A stretch of 64,000 nucleotides of DNA, from contig JAPXFQ010001507.1 of the NCBI GenBank assembly GCA_028564705.1, forward strand, positions 434,001 through 498,000, given 5' to 3'. Below the pieces are notes generated by a model. The model was given only the letters and a program-made list of their open reading frames with translations. It made no database searches and was not told the DNA's origin. This document shows positions 38,276 through 58,070 of this stretch, piece by piece; the first letter of the stretch is position 1; every line of letters starts with the position of its first letter. Origin of the DNA: Apricaphanius iberus. Taxonomy: Eukaryota; Chordata; Actinopteri; Cyprinodontiformes; Aphaniidae. Made by a program: the position numbers and the translations under genes.

Positions 38276-38811
38276 CAGTACAGACCAAAAGTTTGGACAC
38301 GCTTTCCCATTCAGTGCGTTTTCTTTATTGTCATGACTATTTACATTGAGGATTAACACTGAAGTCATCAAAACCATGAATGAACACATATGGAATTATG
38401 TAGTATTTTTACAAAAAGTGTGAAATAACCTGACCTCCAAAGTCATCGGACCTGAAACCAATCAAGATGATTTGGGGTGAGCTGAACTGCAGAGGGAAGC
38501 CAAAAGCGCCAACAAGCACTAAGCATCTCTGGGAACTCCTTCAAGACTGTTGGAAAACCATTTCTGGTGACTACCTCTTGAAGCTCAAGAGAATGCAAAG
38601 CAGTAATCAGAGCAAAGGGTGGCTACTTTGAGGAATCTAAAATATAACATGGATTCAGTTATTTCACCCTCTTTGTTTAAGGACATACAGTAACTCCATA
38701 CACCCTGTGTTCATTTCATAGTTCGATGGCCTTAATTGAGAATCTACAATGTATTCATGAAAATAAAACGCATTGAATGAGAAAGTGTGTCCAAACTTTT
38801 GGTCTGTACTG
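38276..38811. mobile_element. Internally deleted Tc1/mariner element with intact ends
   Basis: Starts CAGTACAGACCAAAAGTTTG and ends CAAACTTTTGGTCTGTACTG, long inverted repeats flanked by TA on both sides (38274-38275 and 38812-38813), the target duplication of Tc1/mariner. It is 536 bp, about a third of a full element. The middle keeps a piece of the transposase C-terminus (IKMIWGELN-like, SLGTPSRLLEN-like), so it arose by internal deletion. Confidence 0.85.
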
Positions 38812-39180
38812 TATAAAGTATTTGAACTCAGTTTTTATAGCCACATCATTAGCATACTTTTTAAATCCAGTCATTCTAATTTTACCAATGATCAAAAAAC
38901 ATGCAAGTAGAAAGGCTGCAAACCTAATTGTATGAGAAGTTGAAAGGCAGTGCTAAAAGTTTCTGTGTGAAGAACTAGATCTCCTGCATATATCAGAGTT
39001 TACAACTCTCATCCATTGCATCCCCATTAGTTAGTTTACAAAGTGCTGGACAAACATGACACATGGACTGTGCAAAGCTGCCCTTGAAAAGTTTTCCTAT
39101 TCCTTTCTCTGGGTCAGCTGATGTTCTTTTCTTAGCACCTCATTAAAATTCATTAATTGCTTCCTTTCTCCTGGGCGCAG

Positions 39181-39395
39181 GCAGAATCAAAACTGGCACT
39201 GCTCAGAAAAAAAAAGAAAAAAAAATGAAGCAAGAGCAACTGTCCTATGCTCCAGAAACACAACCAGTGATGCCTGAGCTGCCGCAAACAACCACCCGGC
39301 CATCTGTCGAATCACATGTAGGGCACAGTGAAAAGACACCAAGAGTGCAGCTTAAAGAAGTAGACATAAATTTTATTTACTTGTTCTGTACATAA
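39181..39395 (+). CDS. Candidate unassigned terminal exon
   Basis: After a good acceptor (TTCCTTTCTCCTGGGCGCAG, ending 39180) an open frame runs 70 codons in phase 1 to TAA at 39393-39395. The peptide is lysine-rich, then MKQEQLSYAPETQPVMPELP, then Thr/Pro/Ser-rich, and finishes with a hydrophobic IYLFCT. Composition resembles a disordered tail. No upstream exon was identified and the family is unknown. The end overlaps the poly(A) signal of crkl on the other strand, so it may be chance. Confidence 0.25.
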
Positions 39396-41161
39396 AGGGT
39401 CATTACCAGCACAGGTGTTAACCATGGGAAATATTAACACATGTAAATGGTATTAGAAAATAAAAAGGCACAATTTGAATTTTTTAAGGACAGTCTTTTC
39501 TAGTATCATGGGGGGGGGAGAGAGAGAAGCACAGTAATACTGTTATTAATGCCATAACAAAATAACTCAAAAGCAAAAAACAGTTCATCTCAAGTAGGGA
39601 AAAATACTCGGGTGTATTGCTCAACTAGATTTAAATAAACCTGGCAAGAAAAACAAAACATTCTGGATTTATTAAAAACAGAGAAACTTTGCTTTATGAG
39701 ATAAATGACAATAAGCAGCATATGACCAGGCGAGACCATCGACCCTGGTCAAGAGGTCATGCACGTAGGCAACCAGCAGGCTTTTGTTTCCCTTTTAGCA
39801 AGTCACCCTTTAAATAACATTACTTATTTTAAAATGCTCGATTCAAAACTGACCAAAAAAAAAAAAAAAAAACCCAAACATCATCACTGTTGTAAACTGC
39901 ACAACATCTGAGTATTTGGCCGAGCGTCAATTTAAACATTACGCAGTTTAAAAAAACGTTTTTGAAGCAAAGGAGGGGGAAACTGTTTCCTTTTACAACA
40001 GAAAGCTGCACCGTTTGCACAACTGTTTGATCCGTGGGGGGGGGGTCCAACAGTACCATAGATGCTTTAAACTGCTCTACTAGGGTCTGTTTGCATTAAA
40101 TATGTAGAAAACAATATAGCACATTAAAAAGAGAAGAGAATTATTCCATCCTGAAGGCGATGAGGGGATTACAAATTTAGGCAGCAACTTTTTTTTTACG
40201 ATTGCCTGGTGGTCAGATGCTAGCGGAGGTATGGCTGCTTAGCTCCAACACTTGGCACCTTTTCCTTGCAAAGAAAAATTAATTCCTTAACAAAATCTCA
40301 TCTTACTCCTAGTGTTTGTTAGCACTCTGCTAATAACTGAAACCTTTTTCAAGAAGTTGTTACCCTCAACATGAACTTTAGTCTCAAAACGATATAAATA
40401 AGTTTGTTAGCCAGTCGGGGAGATTGGGACAATGTGATCCATGATGGAATCTTTCCAGAAACCAACCTCGTTTTTGCTTCTACCGACACATTCCAAGAGT
40501 CGCTAAACACACAAACTAAATTCTAACCAAATGGAGAGAGAAAAATTGACCCCATGACCAATTAGCTGATAGTTAAGGTCCAACAGTGACTTGATTGTTT
40601 GCGGTATTGTGGTTTTATTGGCTAGCCAGCTCCTCAGTGCTCTCCTAAAACCATATGGATGCCGCTTTACCTCATTTACTGCAAATACAAGTATTCTATA
40701 ATGAAGAAAAACATTTTCAGGAAAAAAAAGAAGCCTGACATGACAAATGTTCAGAGTCTGAGAGGACTGATGTGTTGTGATGCAATGCGGGAGAAATCCT
40801 TTGTTAGTACGCTCACATCCACGTCACCATACAAAAACACACACACACTGATGCCCAGTGATCCTCTCCAAATTAAAAAAATAAAAGAAAATTGCTTCAA
40901 AAGGGAACTAGCGATGATTAGGTCTGGATTTTAATTTAAGTCTGATGTCCACAGCTGTAAACAGTCAGGAAGCCTTGCAAAGGCTGGCGGCAACAGAGGT
41001 GGTGGCAGGGGGAGGGGTTTGCTTTTATGTTATGGTACGCCCCCTCCCGTCTCTCAAAGCAGGCAAGCGCATAACCATGAAACCGGCGGGACAGGTGGAG
41101 ACGGGCCAGCGGCTTCAGGTACACGTCAATACCGCCGAGAGGCTCCGACCGAGCCCTCCAG
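39360..41161 (-). other. crkl: Probable crkl 3' UTR with poly(A) signal
   Basis: On the minus strand the first clear AATAAA after the crkl stop lies at 39372-39377 (TTTATT on the + strand), giving a 3' UTR of about 1.8 kb. Vertebrate CRKL transcripts are known for long 3' UTRs. The stretch has runs of A/T and G and no consistent coding frame. The extent is an inference. Confidence 0.5.
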
Positions 41162-49441
<8,280 letters not shown>

Positions 49442-49740
49442 TTAGCAGATATATATAAAAGAAGAAAATGACTGATAAAAGATTTCCGCGTCGATCCAAA
49501 GAGAATGATTCAGTAGGTGCAAGGCTGGGCATTCGTCGCCCCTGTACGGTTTTCGAGTGATTTCTGCAGAAACACCCAAGGCTTCGTCGACCTGATTAAA
49601 ACAAAACAAGAAAATAACGATCCGGATTAAAAAAAAATATTCTGGTGTTTTCAGGGACAGGCCAAGACTGACTTGATCCAACTTTGGAGCATATTGGCTC
49701 AGCTTTCAGTGGCTGAGAATAGAGTAAAAGATCAACTTAC

Positions 49741-50300
49741 GAAATAAAACGCCGAGGAAGGCCGAAGCAAGAAATGATCAATTAAGCTTCCTCCTTTTCG
49801 TTCCGCCTTCCGAGAAAAAACACAAGGCTTCAAATAATTACCTCCTCCGGTCAGTGTCAGTTAATATAAAGAGCGTAAAAGATTGTCTCACTTTATTATC
49901 GGAGAAATCCTCATATCTGTTGACAATAAGGCTAACGTTAGCCGCAGGAAGGAAACAGTTACTTTAAATCCTCTCGACTTAACGGTAAGGCACGGAAACG
50001 GGTCTGTGAGTTCCCTCTCTCGGGTTCGAGCAGACTTCAGAGGCAGCGCAGGAAAAAAATGGCGGTCCGCAACACGTCTTCACACAAAAAGTGACTTCAG
50101 AGCAGCCGTTTGTCCGCTGCTGGTGCATCTCAGGAGGTGCACTCCCTTACCGCTGACGTAGTACCCCGACCGGACGAGTATTTGTCCTAAACTTGCCGTT
50201 ATTTTCTCTATATATGTGTTTTTTTTAGTTTATCCTCCGCTTGTTCGAGAAACCAGAAGTGAGAGGGTAAGAGAGGAAAAATGGCGACGGGAGGGCTGGT
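49741..50300 (-). promoter_or_regulatory. Probable crkl promoter and 5' UTR exon region
   Basis: On the minus strand GCGTTTTATTTC|GTAAGTT (donor after 49741) could end a noncoding first exon spliced to the acceptor at 49423-49424. The region upstream is richer in CpG than its surroundings, contains GCTAACGTTAGC and two YY1-like motifs (AAAAATGGCGGTCC near 50056 and AAAAATGGCGACGG near 50276), and has no TATA box at a sensible place. This fits a housekeeping-type promoter. The YY1 sites face the + strand. Confidence 0.5.
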
Positions 50301-50394
50301 CCCGCTCTATCAGCACGTCAGTCGACGACTGGAGGGGGAGGTGGGCGGAGGAATCGAGGACTGGATGAGAAAATGGGGGTGGGCTGCTGGGTGA
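50281..50394 (+). CDS. Small ORF or first coding exon divergent from crkl
   Basis: ATG with context AAAAATGGCG starts 37 codons to TGA at 50392-50394: MATGGLVPLYQHVSRRLEGE, then VGGGIEDWMRKWGWAAG. If the GAG|GTGGGC donor at about 50340 is used, only the first 20 residues would be coding. No family was recognised and no downstream + exon was found before 53.5 kb. It sits where a gene divergent from crkl would begin, but the ATGGCG may simply be a YY1 site. Confidence 0.2.
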   Translation: MATGGLVPLYQHVSRRLEGEVGGGIEDWMRKWGWAAG

Positions 50395-50954
50395 CGGTGC
50401 ATGAGTGGGGGTGGGTACGCTTGATGTTACTGATTTTTCCAAGATGCTGCATAAAAAATAGCTTGAAACGGTAATACTCAGAGACAGTTATCAACAATCT
50501 CTAAAACACAACAATATGTATAAATACCAGGGTGGGTTATAGTAGGCTACTTTCTTTAACAACATTTATTTCATTTTTATTTCAAACTATTGCTTTTACC
50601 AGAGACGCATTAAATAACAGAGGCACAAAAGGAAACAGTAACAATGTAAAATATTGACAAATAAAAACATTGAATAAAGCACACACCATGGTTTTGAACA
50701 AATTCCTTCTAATTAGCCGACTTTTTTGGACACATACTCTACATTACCTGCAGAGGTTCATGCAAGGTATTTAACACAGAATTTAAGGGGGGGAAAACTA
50801 CGAATTTATTATCAGTTTTGTCGATCGAGAAAATAAGAAACTGACCAATCAATGCCTGCTATCCTGCTTTTATTCCCCTCAGAAAATAGTTTGCCTGCAC
50901 AAAATTAGTATGGAGTATTGTGATCCATTTGTGAAAATGGCGTTCTCACTGTTT

Positions 50955-51245
50955 AATTCAGTTCATTTATATAGCAATACACAACAGATGTTATCTCAAG
51001 ACATTTTATGAGAAAAGTAATTTCAATACAATTAGGCTATATACAAACAGTTAAAAGTTTTCTATCTAAGGAATCCCAGCAGATTGTCTTGAGTCGTGTG
51101 AGGTTGTGTCCTGAAAAGACTTTAGCAGACTTTACCCATAGCAATCCCCCAGTAATCCCTCATACTGAGCAAGCATACAGTGACAGTGGAGAGGAAAAAC
51201 TCCCCTTTAAAAGGATCTGCCATGACCATCTGGGGGTTTGAGAAG
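50955..51245 (-). mobile_element. Retroposon 3' region, minus-strand copy
   Basis: Reverse complement of the family at 13560-14005: AATTCAGTTCATTTATATAG at the start (the tail), ATCCCTCATACTGAGCAAGC, then CAGTGGAGAGGAAAAACTCC. Same order of blocks, more diverged, truncated before the 5' end. Confidence 0.65.
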
Positions 51246-53559
51246 ACATTGAAGAAACACAAAAAGAACAGAAGGAGGAGGATCTTAAACTCTATTCTGA
51301 ATTAGACAGGGAGCCAATAGAGAGAAGCTACGTAAAACAGGGGAAATTTGATCTCTCTTTTTAATATTCATCAGAACTCCGCATTTTGGATCAACTGAAG
51401 GCTTTTAATTGCATTTTGAAGACTTCCTGATAATAAAGAATCACGGTAGTACAGCCTTGAAGTAACAAAATGCATGGACTAGTTTCTCAGCATCACTCCT
51501 GGACAGGATGTTTCTAATTTTCGCAGTTTTCCGGAGGTGAAAGACATTTTATTAATTTAGAAAGTATTGACAGGCTTGTATGTGATCCATTTCATTATAG
51601 TTGCATGTTTATTCATCCTCGCACTAAAAGGGGAACCATGGTTCCAATCTTAACTCTTTTTTTTCACCCTTTAAGAAGGTGACATTGGGTTTAGCTCCTC
51701 CCAGCTTCCCACAAATCCTAACCAACTTCTATGTTCCCACGAAACAAAACTTGTCCCACAGGATAATGTGGCCACTATCATGTGTCACCACAAGCATGTG
51801 CTTTCTTCTGTTTCTGCTGCATGGCCTTTTGAAGACTGCACATGGTACAATCATATGATTTTCTTTAAACCCTGGTATTCTTCATGCTACCTCAAGTTCT
51901 CACTGTGCATGCAAGGGTTCTCTCCGAGTACTTTGACTTCCTCCCACAATCCATAAATATGACTGTTAGGTCTCTGTATTATTGTGTTTAGGTAAAAATG
52001 TGTTTGTGTGCGTGGTTGTTTGACCTGTGTATCTCTGTGTTGCACTGTTATGGTCTGGAGACCTGTCCAGATCTCTCAAAAGAGAACCATGGGGCACTCT
52101 GTTAGAGAAAATTAATAAATTCAGAGAGATTTTGAGAAATGTTACAGTTATTAAACTGAAATTCAAGGGTAACAAAAACAGCAAAAACATCAAACAACAA
52201 AACAATATTGCTCTGACAGTTGGAGACTTGAACAAACTAAGAAATCTGAGAAAAGCAGGAAGTGAAGGTGCTGAAAAGGAGGAATAAAAAACAAAAAGTA
52301 ACTAAAACACATTAAAGCTACAGAAAGAAACACAAGATGATTTACAAATAATCGCCCTATTTTATGCAGTCATCCCTGAATTATCTTTGGATTATTTTTC
52401 ACTGTCACCTTTGACAGAAACATTTCCTGAATGGCCACCGTAACATTACTGAGAACAACTAGTGTGTGTCCCTAAAAGCTGCTGATTATTATAGTGTAGT
52501 CCAATTTTAATAACTCATGACATTAAATGACCTCACTTTAAATGTACAGTAGGGTTCCACAGTACAATATTTCATGCAACAAGTAAAACATTTTACATAA
52601 TTTCCTATTTTCATGTCCCGTTGCTCTTCAACTTCCCCTTCCATTTAATTTCATAATGTGAATTCTCTGGCACAGCACTATGACACATTGATTTGGACCT
52701 ACTTCTTCACTGCAGTGTGCTGAAAGGGAGAGTCTATTTAAATTCACAGGGCAGTGCCTTGGGGAAAAAATGCCCTGATAAAATGCAACATGGATAAAAT
52801 GATGCATCAGACAAAATTGGCTGAGTGTGACAAGGTATTTTAGTGTGCACCACAGCTACTGCTGCCCAGTGATAAAGACAAAGCTGTAACCCTGTGTTTG
52901 TGGTTTTAGTGACCATATCTCATGAGGCTAGAGCAGGCACAGAACAGCTCCCACCCCTGCAACGCTCTCTGAATGCTAATAGTTTTGTACCCACTGGGTC
53001 TTAACTGCTGATGTCTGCCAACTCCCACATTTTAGTAATGAAACCGCAAGGCAACTAATTTAGCATTTTAGGGCAGAATTTTGTTTTTGGATAAATATAG
53101 ATGCACAAATGTTTTGTTTTTTTATGAAGTCACATTTGGTTCTAATCCATTCAGTGTGTGCAATTTATAATAAAGCTGTGATAAATATTTGTTAAAGCTT
53201 TTTTTTAGGGTGTCATAAAATACAGACCTAAAGATAAAATGTAATTTTTTCTCAGGAATGTATATGTAGGCAGTGGCCACCAAGGTTTCTTTCAAAAACA
53301 ACACCCTCTAGTGGATGACTATCAGATAAGACATTTATCTTATACAAAAACACAAGTTCTGTATACATCTTTTACTTCCTTACACTAAAGGTAATAATTT
53401 TTTATTTAAAAAAGAAAAAAAAAACATTCCTACTGCACCTAAAATAAAATAATTGATTGTAACAGTTATAACATTTTCTTCAGTTTTATATGTTGGATAA
53501 AGCAAAATTAAATAATCCCAATTACTGGTAATTCTGTTTCTCTCTGCCACCAACACTGT

Positions 53560-55018
53560 TTACAGTGGGGGTGGTGTTCTGCTGACCTCGACACAGGACC
53601 TTTTGGGTCGGTGGATGGAATACTTCGAAGACCTCCTCAATCCCACCGACACGCCTTCCTGTTTGGAAGCAGAGTCTGGGGACTTTGGGAAGGGCTCTCC
53701 AGTCTCTGGTGCTGAGGACACTGAGGTCGTTAAAAAGCTCCTTGGTGGCAAGGCTCCAGGGGTGGATGAGTTGAAGGAGTTCCTTAAGGCCACGTCCACA
53801 CTAAGCCAGGTAATGCCCTAAACGTATAATTATGCCCATGCCCAGTATTTGCACAGGTCGGCATGGGATTGCGCAATCATGGGAACTTAAACGGACCTTA
53901 AACGGGGCGTAAATGCTTGTGTTGAGTGGATAACATTAGACGTCTAACTCTCAGTATAACCTTATCGGCTTAGTGTGGACGTAGCCTAAGGCTCTGGATG
54001 TTGTAGGGTTGTGTTGGTTAACGCGGCTCTGCAATATTGCGTGGACATCGGGGGCAGTTCCCTTGGATTGGCAGATTGGGGTGGTGGTCCCCCTCTTTAA
54101 AAAGGGGGACCACAGAGTGTACTCCAACTATAGGGGGATCACACTGGATCCAGGAGGAACAATGCGGTTTTCGTCCTGGCCGTGGAACACTGGACCAGCT
54201 CTATACCCTCAGCAGGGTCTTGGAGGGTGTGTGGGAGTTCGCCCAACCGGTCTACATGTGTTTTGTGGACTTGGAGAAGGCGTTCGACCGTGTCCCTTGG
54301 GGAGTCCTGTGGGGGGTACTCCGGGAGTATGGGGTACCAGGCCCTTTGATAAGGGCTGTTAGGTTCCTGTATGACAGGTGCGAGAGTTTAGTTCGCATTG
54401 CCGGCTGTAAGTCGGATTCGTTTCCAGTGAGAGTTGGACTCCGCCAAAGTTGCCCTTTGTCAACGATCCTTTTTATAACATTTATGGACAGGATTTCGAG
54501 GCGCAGCCAAGGTGTTGAGGGGGTCCGTTTTGGTGGCCTCAGGATCGGGTCGCTGCTTTTCGCAGATGATGTGGTCCTGTTGGCTTCATCTGAACGTGAT
54601 CTACGGCTTTCGCTGGAGCAGTTCGCAGCCGAGCGTGAAGCTGCTGGGATGAGGATCAGCACCCCCAAATCCGAGACCATGGTTTTGAGCCGGAAAAGGG
54701 TAGGGTGCCTTCTTCGGGTCGGGAACGGGGTCCTTCCTCAGGTGGAGGAGTTCAAGTTAACCGGGGGTCTTGTTCACGAATGAGGGAAAAATGGAGCGGG
54801 AGATCGATAGGCGGATTGGTAAGGCGTCTGCAGATATACGGGCGCTGTACCGGTCTGTCTTGGTAAAGAGAGAGCTGAGCCAAAAGGCAAAGCTCTCGAT
54901 TCACAGGTCGATCTACATTCCTACCCTCATCTATGGTCACAAACTTTGGGTGGTGACCGAAAGAACAAGATCATGGATTCAGGCGGCTGAAATGAGTTTC
55001 ATCTGCAGTGTGGCTTAA
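53560..55018 (+). pseudogene. Non-LTR retrotransposon reverse transcriptase, broken
   Basis: The ORF2-type protein is readable in three frames. Parts are LGRWMEYFEDLLNP and GGKAPGVDELK (53590-53785), LFKKGDHRVYSNYRGITL, EEQCGFRPGRGTLDQLYTLS, CFVDLEKAFDRVPWGVL, QSCPLSTILFITFMDRISR, then LLFADDVVLLASSERDL, the catalytic FADD, to about 54760, and after a frameshift EGKMEREIDRRIG to MSF (54770-55018). The stretch after GITL is missing about 25 residues, and the 3' end stops abruptly at the expected SLRDRVR region. A 199-bp MITE (53788-53986) also interrupts it. It is a dead 3'-truncated copy. The clade was not determined. Confidence 0.9.
53788..53986. mobile_element. PIF/Harbinger-like MITE inside the LINE
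   Basis: Begins GGCCACGTCCACACTAAGCC and ends GGCTTAGTGTGGACGTAGCC, inverted repeats with one mismatch in 20, flanked by TAA on both sides (53785-53787 and 53987-53989). Removing the element and one TAA restores an in-frame reading across TTCCTTAAGGCTCTGG, giving the expected LKEFLKALDVVGL. It is 199 bp, with no coding sequence. Confidence 0.9.
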
Positions 55019-56573
55019 CAGGAAAAGAAGGCTTAAAAAATAAGTCTGCCTTGTATACACTTTGTTTCACCTAATGAATTCAGTGAAAAACATAGTTAAA
55101 GAAATAAAAGTAATTCTTAAGAATATTCACATTTATCAAATATGATTGTACTCAGTATTTACAACTAACACATGAATATTGTGAAACTGAAAATTTTAAA
55201 ATAGATAAAAATTATTCTTACCACTTCTTACTCACAAATATTATATTTAAACCCAACTTAAGCTTCATGAGTAAACTGTCTTGCCCACAGTCTCAGACCC
55301 AAACATGACAGCAGGAAGGAAGAGTCAGACTCAGGTGACTGACTACTAACACGTGTGGTTATTTGCTGTTCGATAGGTTTGTATTTTTGGTTGTACCTTG
55401 TGCATTTTATTTTGCTGACGTATAACTATACCCTTGGTACAAACATTGATTGATGCTGAATTATCCTATAGCAAACACGGAAAAGCTATTTAGAGAAGGG
55501 GTTTCTTCTTAATACTGCCTTCAAAACAGTTTCGAAACGAGAAGCATCCACAGATCCAGCTAAATAACTCAATTTCAAGTCCTCATGACCTCAAGGGATA
55601 TTCCTTTGACGTCAACAGTTTGTGTGAAGGCTCAGCGATTAGGTATCAGGGTGGAGAATAGGATTGGGCCACATACTTATTTACCAGCTTCCACGTTGAC
55701 ATGTTATAGCTTGAAAAGCACCGGCGCATTACTGATGACTGTATTCCACTCATGGAAGGTTCTGCTTAACAACCTGCTGGTTGATTGTGGTGGTTTGCTG
55801 TGAAGAACTGAGACATCATTAAGTGATATCAAACCTTTGTTTTTCAAAATTATACTTAAATCATCTTTCAATATAACGGATGACAGATTTCACTTTTGTT
55901 TTTAATGAGTAATTCATGAAGAATAATTTTCGACTGAAGCTGTGGACCATGAAAACACCCACACTTTGGTATTTCTAACCAGTCAATGGAAACTCCATTA
56001 GAAATGTTCTCTTTGCACTCCATGGGTCCTCTTCTGTCTGTTTGCAATGTTGGAGCTGAGGCTCTGCTTCAGGGCAGGGAGGACAACACCACAGTGAGAG
56101 GGTCCAGATCTGGGAGGGGATAAGTAGACTAAATTTATAGGAAAATCTTTTTTATATATAATAAAATACTCCTAATGTTATCCTTAAATGCATATTTTGG
56201 ATGTATGAAAAACTGAAAAGTAGAAAATATTATTTTGTTTTGAGGCTACAAAAACAATGTAAATAATATGCAAACAGAGAGCCAAAAGCTCATCATTTGT
56301 GATGTATCTGTACAGTGAATAGCTAAACATAAATACCCCATAAAACTATAAATCAACTTAACAATAAATTATAAACACAGCCTCACACAAACAGGTGCAT
56401 GAATATTTATTTAAATATCCCCTAACAAACTACACCTCCAACCCATGCTGTGTAAAGGTGCATTCACAACAAAGCGCCAGAAAAGCGCTGCACAACTCTA
56501 GTTGGAACTTGAACATTTGCACCTTGACGTAGGTCCAAAGCGAACTGGACAAGCTTCAAAATATAAAATTTTA

Positions 56574-56733
56574 GATTGGGGAGCTAAAGACCAAGTCGAG
56601 CAGCGGCGGATGGATCCACGACATGGGAGCCGGTGGACTATGGTCTCCGAGCTGACCATGTTACATGTTCGCTTTAGAGGGGGATCGGGGAGCTAAAAAC
56701 CCAATCGAGTGGTGGCGGATGGATCTACGGACA
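56574..56733. repeat. Tandem direct repeat, about 50-bp copies 109 bp apart
   Basis: Copy 1 (56574-56632) and copy 2 (56683-56733) share GGGGAGCTAAA and, after it, ACC, TCGAG and GGCGGATGGATC strings, with about 8 differences. The copies are near an open frame (56502-56696) of no known family. Likely a local duplication within a repeat. Confidence 0.6.
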
Positions 56734-58070
56734 CCCACAAACCTATTAACAGCTTTCCTGTCTAAATAGTTTAACCTCTTCATAATATTTTTTATTTTTA
56801 TTCCTATGAATAGAAAACAACTGGTGTCATATAGCTCAGAGTGGTTAGCCACAGTGTTTGTCAGTATTTCCACCATGTCATGCATGCCGTGAGTTCATTT
56901 AAGTTACACCATCAGTGACACCCTGTGACCAGGCTCCTGATTGGTTGATGCAGCTTGAATTGACGCAGAAGTTCAGATTTTTCAACTTTAGTAGCAGACG
57001 CAAAAACTCTAGCCACACGCAAATGAACAAAATGCACCACATAAAATGATTTGCGTATTTTCTGATGTCATCAAACAGCTAATTTGCGCTAATCTGATGC
57101 GCGAATGAGGCAGAAAAGCGTTTTTGCAATGCAAATCTGCTTCTGACGTGAAGTGGGACTCCCTGATGCACATCAGCATGCTTCTCCTTTGATTTTACAT
57201 GTAAATCTGACGACAAGTTTCTGACATAATTATGAATGGACATCTGACTTATCTTCTTGGAACAATTAGTCAAAATAATTTGAAATGTTTTTTTTCCATG
57301 GACTTATTACGCTTTTAAGCAGAGCTAACTCCTGATTAGTGGTGAAATTAATTTTGACAGCATTCTTCCTTTTTCAGAATTTCATTCACTTTTTAAAGTA
57401 AGTGATAATAGTATCTATGGCTCTAAACTGCTTCACAGTCAGTGTTTAAGGTATAACTTCTTTAATCGTAAGCACCTTCTCACTCTGTGGTGATAAAAAA
57501 ACATCTCAATTGCGGATAGTAACACTGGTGTTTCAGCAGTTTCCAGTCAATAGTAGAGTGGGGCCATACTGGGTTGTTCCTGAACGTACTGACCAGTTTA
57601 ATTTGATCTTACAATGGCATAAAGGGTCACCCCCAGGACATCAATCCCAAACACAAATCTAGACTGGCTTTTAGATGAATAAGGCAGACTAAATTTAAGC
57701 ATCTAGACATGATTGTGGAATACGTTTAAACCCAAGACACCAACTAATTTAAAGTTAGGGCTCAGTGGGGAACTTTGTGTAAATATTGTGATACAAACAC
57801 ATTTAGAAATAAAAGGAAAGAGAAAAAAAAGAAAAAGAAAACTTAATTGTGTGATTTGGGCATGTTCCTAGACCATATAAGCTTCATAGAACCTCTAGAG
57901 CAAAAACCAGTACATACACTTTCTCTGGGAATGACAGAAGACCAAGGTTGGGGAACTTCTTTTCTTTAACAGGTTTACTGCAACATTCAGAAAATGTAAA
58001 ATAAGTAGAACGTCTAAATTATTTTCAAAGAAGATTCTATTGTACAAATAAAGTACATGATTATGATACT

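Larger units (their letters stand above)
31930..39350. other. Intergenic region between the T-box gene and crkl
   Basis: No firm gene. Contains the interspersed repeat at 32651, a perfect hairpin at 34230, a Tc1 fragment at 35290, a SINE at 37628 and an internally deleted Tc1-type element at 38276. A possible unassigned exon lies at 39181-39395. In 35700-37600 I see only AT-rich sequence with no domain-bearing frame. Confidence 0.6.
50395..58070. other. Intergenic region between crkl and the CCDC74-like gene
   Basis: Contains a retroposon tail (50955), a short repeat fragment around 51900-51990 (TTCTCTCCGAGTACTTTGAC, CTTCCTCCCACAATCCA), the broken LINE at 53560, and a direct repeat at 56574. 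Segments 52000-53500 and 55020-56450 show nothing I recognise. 56450-57200 has a GC-richer repeat-like block. Confidence 0.55.

Noticed and set aside
53560..54783. The LINE frames as a host reverse-transcriptase gene
   Set aside because: They contain an internal deletion, a frameshift, a MITE insertion and a missing C-terminus. The sequence closely matches repeated fish LINE proteins.
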